A stretch of 37,042 bases of DNA from Streptomyces sp. 8K308. GTDB taxonomy: Bacteria; Actinomycetota; Actinomycetes; Streptomycetales; Streptomycetaceae. The notes beneath the pieces were generated by a model, which had not been told where the DNA came from, ran no database searches, and saw only the letters and a list, made by a program, of their open reading frames with translations. Positions 33,201 through 37,042 of the stretch are shown here, in pieces. Location: NCBI RefSeq assembly GCF_004348315.1, contig NZ_SMKC01000034.1, positions 1 to 37,042 on the forward strand, written 5' to 3'. Each line of letters begins with the position of its first letter. The first letter of the stretch is position 1. A program made the translations under genes and the position numbers.

Positions 33201-34712
33201 CGGCTGCTCGGGCTGGGAGACCAGCGAGTCCTGGAAGAAGCCCTCGTCGGCGTGCGAGGCGATGACGTCGTCCCGGTCCCTGCCGCGATAGGTGATGTCC
33301 CGCTGGTGCAGCGAGAACCACTTCCCTCGGCTCTCGTCGAACACGTCGAGCCGGTGTCCACGCACCAGGTCCTCGGCGTGCAGGACCACGACCGGATCGG
33401 GGATCGGGTCGGTGGCGGTGCCGAGCTTCGCCTCGCGCGTGACGGACGTCGCCAACTGCGCGTGCAGCGCGGCGGCTCGCCCCTGGTGGGTGAGGGCCAT
33501 GCCCCTGGTCCGCAGGGCCGGGGCGGCCGACCCCGGGGCGTCCTGGCCTCCAGCCATGAGGGCGGTGCTCGTCACCTGCGCGCCGATGGTCTTGAGGGCG
33601 GCGCCGTCGATGTCGCTCTGGTCGAGGGAGAAGTCAGCGTCGGGCAGGGCCAGCAGGCCCCGGGCGAGCGGCCCCTCCCGTTTGTCCCGGCCGGCGGCGG
33701 CGAACAGTCCGGCGTCCCGGCGGAACACGAACGCCGTGCACGACCGGATGGGCCTGGTGGCCTCGGCGGGACCGTCGGAGGGCACGGTGGGCAGCACTCG
33801 CAGGCAGCGTTCCGCCGGCCCCTCGGGAGCGATGGCGTCGGCCGGCAGGAGGAAGTCGAGGACCAGGCCGAGCCTGCGCAGCAGGAAGGGGTGGTCGCCG
33901 AGCGCGGAGAGCATCCGGTGGAAGTCGATCTTCTCCTTCTGCTCGACGGGCCGGGGTGGGGCCGGCGTCGACCGGGCCTGGCGCGCCGGACGGTGGAAGG
34001 CCCGGTGCCGGTCCCGGTGGTGGAGCGCGTTCAGCGAGACGAACGGCGGCCGGACGTCGGCCTCCGCGCCGCCGGCGATGGCCGCGACGTGCCGGTCGCG
34101 TGCCTGGGCCGCCTGCGCCCGGGCCTCGGCCAGCGCCGCGTCGATGCGCTCGTCCGAGGCGCGCACCGCCTCGGCGGTCATCATCCCGGAGCCGTCTCCG
34201 CCACCGCTGGTCGTCCGGACGCGGAGTTCGCCAGGGCCCCCGTCGTCCGACGCCTCGCCCACCCCGGCCATCTGGGACGCGGTGGGCATGGAGCGCGGGG
34301 AGGTGCCGGCGACCCGGGCGAACTCGATACGGTTGTCGCGCGCCACGTCGCGGGCTGGGTAGCTGACGTAGACCTGACTGGTGTGGTCGTCGGGCGTGTG
34401 GGGTTCCACCGGCGTCTCCTTGGTGAAGAACCGTGCCCACAGCGCCGGGTCGGGCGGGGTGTCACCGAAGTCGGGCGTCGCGTCGAACGGGTCCCCGAGC
34501 GGGTTGCCGCCGGTGTCCGTCACGACCAGTTGGAAGGTGGCCCGGGTCATCCGCTCGGCCCACGTCAGGAAGTCGGGGAATGCGTCGAGGGTGGTGGCCG
34601 TCTCGGGGCGCAGCCGGGGCGCGACGAACACCGAGACCCTGGGCCGGCCGTCCGGACCGGAGAACCCGGCGGGGAGTGCGGTCCACTGGATGTCCTGGAT
34701 GGGGTTGGGCAT
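30282..34712 (-). CDS. Giant protein (1476 aa) of unknown function with His/Asp/Arg-rich and RGG tail
   Basis: I do not recognise a function. The start at ATG 34712 has GGGAG five bases upstream and comes ten bases after the stop of the preceding giant gene; the frame is open further, but that part is a shadow. There is no signal peptide or membrane helix. The N-terminus, VSVFVAPRLRPE, leads into an alanine-rich helical stretch near residue 200 (DERIDAALAEARAQAAQARD). Around residue 590, YRVRVRTVDLAGNG resembles an Ig/FnIII-like strand pattern. Most of the body is mixed strands and loops. Near 1272-1297 a His/Arg-rich patch occurs (RHARGRHHEGHEH). The last 60 residues are Asp/His/Arg-rich, ending in Gly/Arg repeats. 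It is likely co-transcribed with, and physically partnered to, the upstream giant. Confidence 0.8.
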   Translation of the reverse strand: MPNPIQDIQWTALPAGFSGPDGRPRVSVFVAPRLRPETATTLDAFPDFLTWAERMTRATFQLVVTDTGGNPLGDPFDATPDFGDTPPDPALWARFFTKETPVEPHTPDDHTSQVYVSYPARDVARDNRIEFARVAGTSPRSMPTASQMAGVGEASDDGGPGELRVRTTSGGGDGSGMMTAEAVRASDERIDAALAEARAQAAQARDRHVAAIAGGAEADVRPPFVSLNALHHRDRHRAFHRPARQARSTPAPPRPVEQKEKIDFHRMLSALGDHPFLLRRLGLVLDFLLPADAIAPEGPAERCLRVLPTVPSDGPAEATRPIRSCTAFVFRRDAGLFAAAGRDKREGPLARGLLALPDADFSLDQSDIDGAALKTIGAQVTSTALMAGGQDAPGSAAPALRTRGMALTHQGRAAALHAQLATSVTREAKLGTATDPIPDPVVVLHAEDLVRGHRLDVFDESRGKWFSLHQRDITYRGRDRDDVIASHADEGFFQDSLVSQPEQPDVVAVHEQVVSWDGWSLSAPRPGKVLPSAAGGRTGEERTGGVTAIDDEPVTALPLRIEARAGQGSLPRLRFGNRYRVRVRTVDLAGNGLTLAQADALLDAAGPGEGADQLVQPKGDPQVFQRFDPVPPPTVVPRFRFNEAESEHRMVIRSVVDQSPEEYATRFNRAHRDRVPYRGVDERHLVAPRASLECVERHGMLDQDMSSEDPDVRRRAYDLAIRESGRLDDEELPGVEIVTPDADQQGRRYAVHTGEQVAVRHLPDPAATGPLVLDLPGAAEVFTVGWDGPTWHEPRSLRLRLVEGEGEHRFDSDERVLTVPLAKATTRTLRVCSRLDMATTGPVLGAVELCRRALEDDERDAQDGRDRQAEMTSIHEAVAANQHWMVTPWQAITLVHAVQRPLSPPRLTFGDGTERKEGETAAYLSGTVDLHAGSTERIDLLAEWTEQIDDGRKENPPGPQGKSGAVWHIPLALAKKFTLTGAPPDGFPCRLEGDRLTFNSRAAEAFTRDGRPNTPAVPASHEFGDTKHRLVTYRPVATSAFADHFPATLRNEDPDAFSTHGDPVEHVVPSSARPAAPNLLYSVPTIGFEDIEAERGTTVRRRRGGGLRIYLARPWFSSGDGELLGVLLHEGAGDPPENVLPFVTLMGRDPIHESAAVARPSAATFPGAALTKPGVRLTGPGVPENLTVTVVGYAPKFDEASNRWFCDLDIDAGDAYLPFARLALARYQPNSLDGLHLSPVVLSELVRVLPERLLTVTRSRPDDGPHPGRFREFMGRFGRHHRGRHARGRHHEGHEHRPGPVSVRVEGPSYRPGPNGAPRVVAVLERRDPEVPDDALGWVEIPESRVELAREDTATGTVFSGEVPPARDGGQVRLMVFETEGLRPDSEADPIDPTENRVIYSDVVPLGRRPGPEERPRDDHDERRHGPRDDHDGRPHDRHDDRERRDRRDHRPHRPNLNPFRGRGGGGGRGGGRGGH

Positions 34713-34722
34713 GCTCGCTCCC

Positions 34723-37042
34723 TCAGGCGGCGAAAGCCAGGCAGTACTGGTTCCAGTCGTCGGGGAGGACGAACTGACTGAAGGGGGGATCGCCCTCGTC
34801 CCCGCGGAAGCGGCGCTCCAGGTGCAGTGACACCGACTTGCTGAAGAAGGCGATCCGGACGCTGACCGTAACCCGGCCCTCGCCGTAGACCTCCGGGAAG
34901 CTCTTGCCGCCCTCGGAGATCTTCTCGTAGCTGAGCGCGAGGTAGAACTCGACGGAGACGGTGACGATGCCGAGTACCGACAGGTATCCGGAGCAGCGCA
35001 CGTAGCCGCTGAGCAGGACCTTGTCGGGGCCGAGGGCGAAGTAGATGCCGGCCATGAGGGAGACACCGCCCTCGGCGATGCCCAGGTTCAGCGCGGCGCT
35101 GCCGCCGAACTCCAGTGCGCCCTCGATGAGTTCGACCTTGTCCCCGCGTGTGGTGATGGCCAGGAAGCCGCCACCGCTGAACGGGGCGATGCTCACGTTG
35201 AACGGCTTGTGGCGTTCGGAGACGCCGAACCGGAACCGGAACGGCTCCTCGTCGAAGGGGATGGACAGTTCGGCGGACAGCACCATGTTGGTGAGGCTGA
35301 ACACCCCGATCGCCAGCGGGGGAAGGGCGAGGGAGTAACCGGTGCGGATGCCGCGCGGCGAGACGTCGACGAACGCGCCGGCGCCGAAGCCGTCCTTGGG
35401 CAGCAGCTCACGCAGCTCGTTGACGAACTCCAGGGCGCCCTTGAACTCCATCGTGATGCCGGAGGCCGTGACGTCGGGCTTGGCCCCGGGCCTGCTGACG
35501 AAGGACAGCTCGTCGGCGTGCACGCCGACCATGTCGGCGAAGTCCAGGTCGAGGTTGCGCAACCTGCCGGTGACCCGCGACTCGGTCAGGCCGTTCGGGG
35601 ACACCTCGGTCCTGGCCTCCAGCGCCAGGGTGGTGTCGTCCAGCTTGATGAACTTCGGGACTCTTTCGCCACCCAGCTCGGGGGTCCACAGGTAGCGGAT
35701 CACCCGCTTGCGTGTGGCCTGCTCCTCGAAGGAGCGCAGGACGGGCACCGGCAGCCCGGCGGTGTTCAGCAGGTTCTCGACCTGCTCGTCCGCCAGGTCG
35801 CGGAGAGTCGCAGGATCGATCGGCGGGACGGGCCCGAGGAGGTCGCCGAGGGCCAGCGTGCCCAGGAACCTGGCGTCGCCGAACGCCGCCTTGAGCGTGT
35901 CGGGAGCGGCGTTCTGGGCCTCGGCCATGGCGCCCGGCAGGGGGCCGGCGAGGCTGGTGATCCGGTTGATCCTGACGTCCGGCCGGGCGAGCCCGCCGAC
36001 GTTCTGCGGGCCGAAGGCCAGGGGAAGGTCGGTGGCCTTGAGGTTCTTGTCGACCACGGACAGGAAGGAGCCGCTGGGGTGGGCCGCCGGGCCGGTGTCC
36101 ACATAGTCCTTGGCGAGCGCGACCATCGCCTCGCCGCCACTGTTGGTCACGTGCTCCAGCGCCGGAACCCGGACGTGCGCGCCGGCCAGCGCCGGCAGAA
36201 CCTTCAACGGATGATTGGACGCTTCGACCAGTTGGAAGACGAGCGACGTGACGGGCAGGGCCGTGGAGCCGGCCGCCTGGTCGGGTGGCTGTGCGAGGGC
36301 GAGGACCTGGCCGGCGAGCTTCTCGGCCGTTCTCCTGGGCGCGTTCGACTCGTGGTTGTAGGCGTCGCGAATGGCGGTGGGCATCTCGCCGCCGCCCTCG
36401 AGGAACATGAGGGGGAGTTTGAAGGTGACACGGCGGCCCTCGCGGTCGGTGCCGATGAGCGTGAAGAGGAAGGGGTTGCCGTCTTCGCCGCGCACGAAGG
36501 GCAGGTTCGGGTCCGGCACGCCGACGACCTCGGGCGACCTGACGTCCGTGATCCGCAACGACAGGAACGGCATCTCCCGCCCTTCGTTCCGGTACCCGAC
36601 CGTGGCGCTGTCGTACGACAGCACCGGTTCCCGCACCGTGACAAACGACCTGCGTTGCAGGTAGGCCACCGTGGAGACCCCGTCCCGGCCGGCCTGGAAC
36701 TTCCGGTCGAAGGTCTTCGTGAGGCTCGCGAGGTGGCCGCTCGACAGCCTGCCCCAGGTCTCCTTGCGGACGAAGCGGTCCCGGCCGAGGCCGGAGATGT
36801 TCTGATAGGAGATCAGGAGCACCTCGGGGAAGCCCCGCCGCCTGGCCTCGTCCGGGCTCGGGTAGTCCCAGGAGCCACCCAGTTCGGCGGTGGCGCCGAG
36901 CGGGGTGAGGAGGAGACGGTGGGCGAGCAGGGGCCGGGGCACATAGGCGCCCTCGGGTGAGGTCAGGCCGGTCTCGCTGGTGAGGGTGACGATCTCCTGA
37001 AGGTCCCGCGGCTGCAGGGGGAGGGGGGCTTCGCCGTGGTCG
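34723..37042 (-). CDS. Giant protein of unknown function, 5' end off window
   Basis: The frame is open from the right edge to a TGA at 34723, giving 772 residues with no N-terminus. I do not recognise a function. Visible features are LLTPLGATAELGGSWDYP near the edge, a segment GRLSSGHLASLTKTFDRKF, a middle helical part, and a C-terminal 300 residues of alternating strands: GGFLAITTRGDKVELIEGAL, VTVSVEFYLALSYEK and FFSKSVSLHLERRF. The last pattern is amphipathic, as in a beta-sandwich or barrel. It ends DDWNQYCLAFAA. I have seen similar segments in uncharacterised proteins of several phyla, from memory only. The gene lies ten bases upstream of the other giant gene, so they form an operon. Confidence 0.78.
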   Translation of the reverse strand, partial: DHGEAPLPLQPRDLQEIVTLTSETGLTSPEGAYVPRPLLAHRLLLTPLGATAELGGSWDYPSPDEARRRGFPEVLLISYQNISGLGRDRFVRKETWGRLSSGHLASLTKTFDRKFQAGRDGVSTVAYLQRRSFVTVREPVLSYDSATVGYRNEGREMPFLSLRITDVRSPEVVGVPDPNLPFVRGEDGNPFLFTLIGTDREGRRVTFKLPLMFLEGGGEMPTAIRDAYNHESNAPRRTAEKLAGQVLALAQPPDQAAGSTALPVTSLVFQLVEASNHPLKVLPALAGAHVRVPALEHVTNSGGEAMVALAKDYVDTGPAAHPSGSFLSVVDKNLKATDLPLAFGPQNVGGLARPDVRINRITSLAGPLPGAMAEAQNAAPDTLKAAFGDARFLGTLALGDLLGPVPPIDPATLRDLADEQVENLLNTAGLPVPVLRSFEEQATRKRVIRYLWTPELGGERVPKFIKLDDTTLALEARTEVSPNGLTESRVTGRLRNLDLDFADMVGVHADELSFVSRPGAKPDVTASGITMEFKGALEFVNELRELLPKDGFGAGAFVDVSPRGIRTGYSLALPPLAIGVFSLTNMVLSAELSIPFDEEPFRFRFGVSERHKPFNVSIAPFSGGGFLAITTRGDKVELIEGALEFGGSAALNLGIAEGGVSLMAGIYFALGPDKVLLSGYVRCSGYLSVLGIVTVSVEFYLALSYEKISEGGKSFPEVYGEGRVTVSVRIAFFSKSVSLHLERRFRGDEGDPPFSQFVLPDDWNQYCLAFAA

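Noticed and set aside
30192..34781. Plus-strand open frame of about 1529 codons opposite the giant gene
   Set aside because: It is the antisense mirror produced by extreme GC codon bias; it has no ribosome binding site or recognisable motifs, while the minus-strand frame has varied composition and proper start context.

Overview
The window is very GC-rich, with near-universal G/C at third codon positions, tightly packed genes and 4-bp ATGA/GTGA start-stop overlaps. Gene types point to an actinomycete, most likely a Streptomyces chromosome: MalFG-type sugar transporters with no linked ATPase, a PknG-like kinase, a Tat-exported sialidase, a PL9 pectate lyase, and a TTA codon in a developmental-looking secreted protein. 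No rRNA, tRNA or CRISPR was seen.

Layout. (1) 1-120: the 3' end of an IS982-type transposase at the left edge. (2) 240-3631, plus strand: a four-gene cassette (polyprenyl diphosphate synthase, chorismate-lyase-like protein, UbiA prenyltransferase, SAM methyltransferase). It reads as a route to a prenylated, probably methylated 4-hydroxybenzoate, resembling the head of ubiquinone biosynthesis in an organism group that normally makes menaquinone. (3) 3625-11747: a trypco2 protein diverging from a five-gene plus-strand operon of trypsin-like protein, PknG-like kinase with zinc ribbon and TPR-like tail, vWA protein with zinc ribbon, four-helix membrane protein, and membrane-anchored solute-binding protein. 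The last two plus the kinase parallel the mycobacterial GlnH-GlnX-PknG nutrient-sensing system, here joined to a protease and a vWA protein. (4) 11753-22032, minus strand: one long operon of LacI regulator, two ABC permeases, solute-binding lipoprotein, four consecutive ADP-ribosylglycohydrolase-family genes and a ribokinase. Two CG-centred LacI-type operators sit before the first gene. This looks like import and breakdown of a ribosylated compound.

(5) 22194-28820: a GntR/FadR-type regulator and an aldo/keto reductase (minus), a secreted PL9 pectate lyase and a small secreted protein (plus), a GT4 glycosyltransferase with a long beta-rich C-terminal extension (minus), and a small SPW-repeat membrane protein (plus). 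The small secreted protein has a TTA codon and a leader that can fold as a three-way junction. Strong hairpins separate several of these units. (6) 28851-37042, minus strand: a Tat-exported GH33 sialidase, and upstream of it two very large adjacent proteins of unknown function, one running off the right edge.

The most unusual parts are the protease-kinase-vWA-sensor operon, the four-ADP-ribosylglycohydrolase operon, the prenyl-hydroxybenzoate cassette, and the pair of giant uncharacterised proteins.
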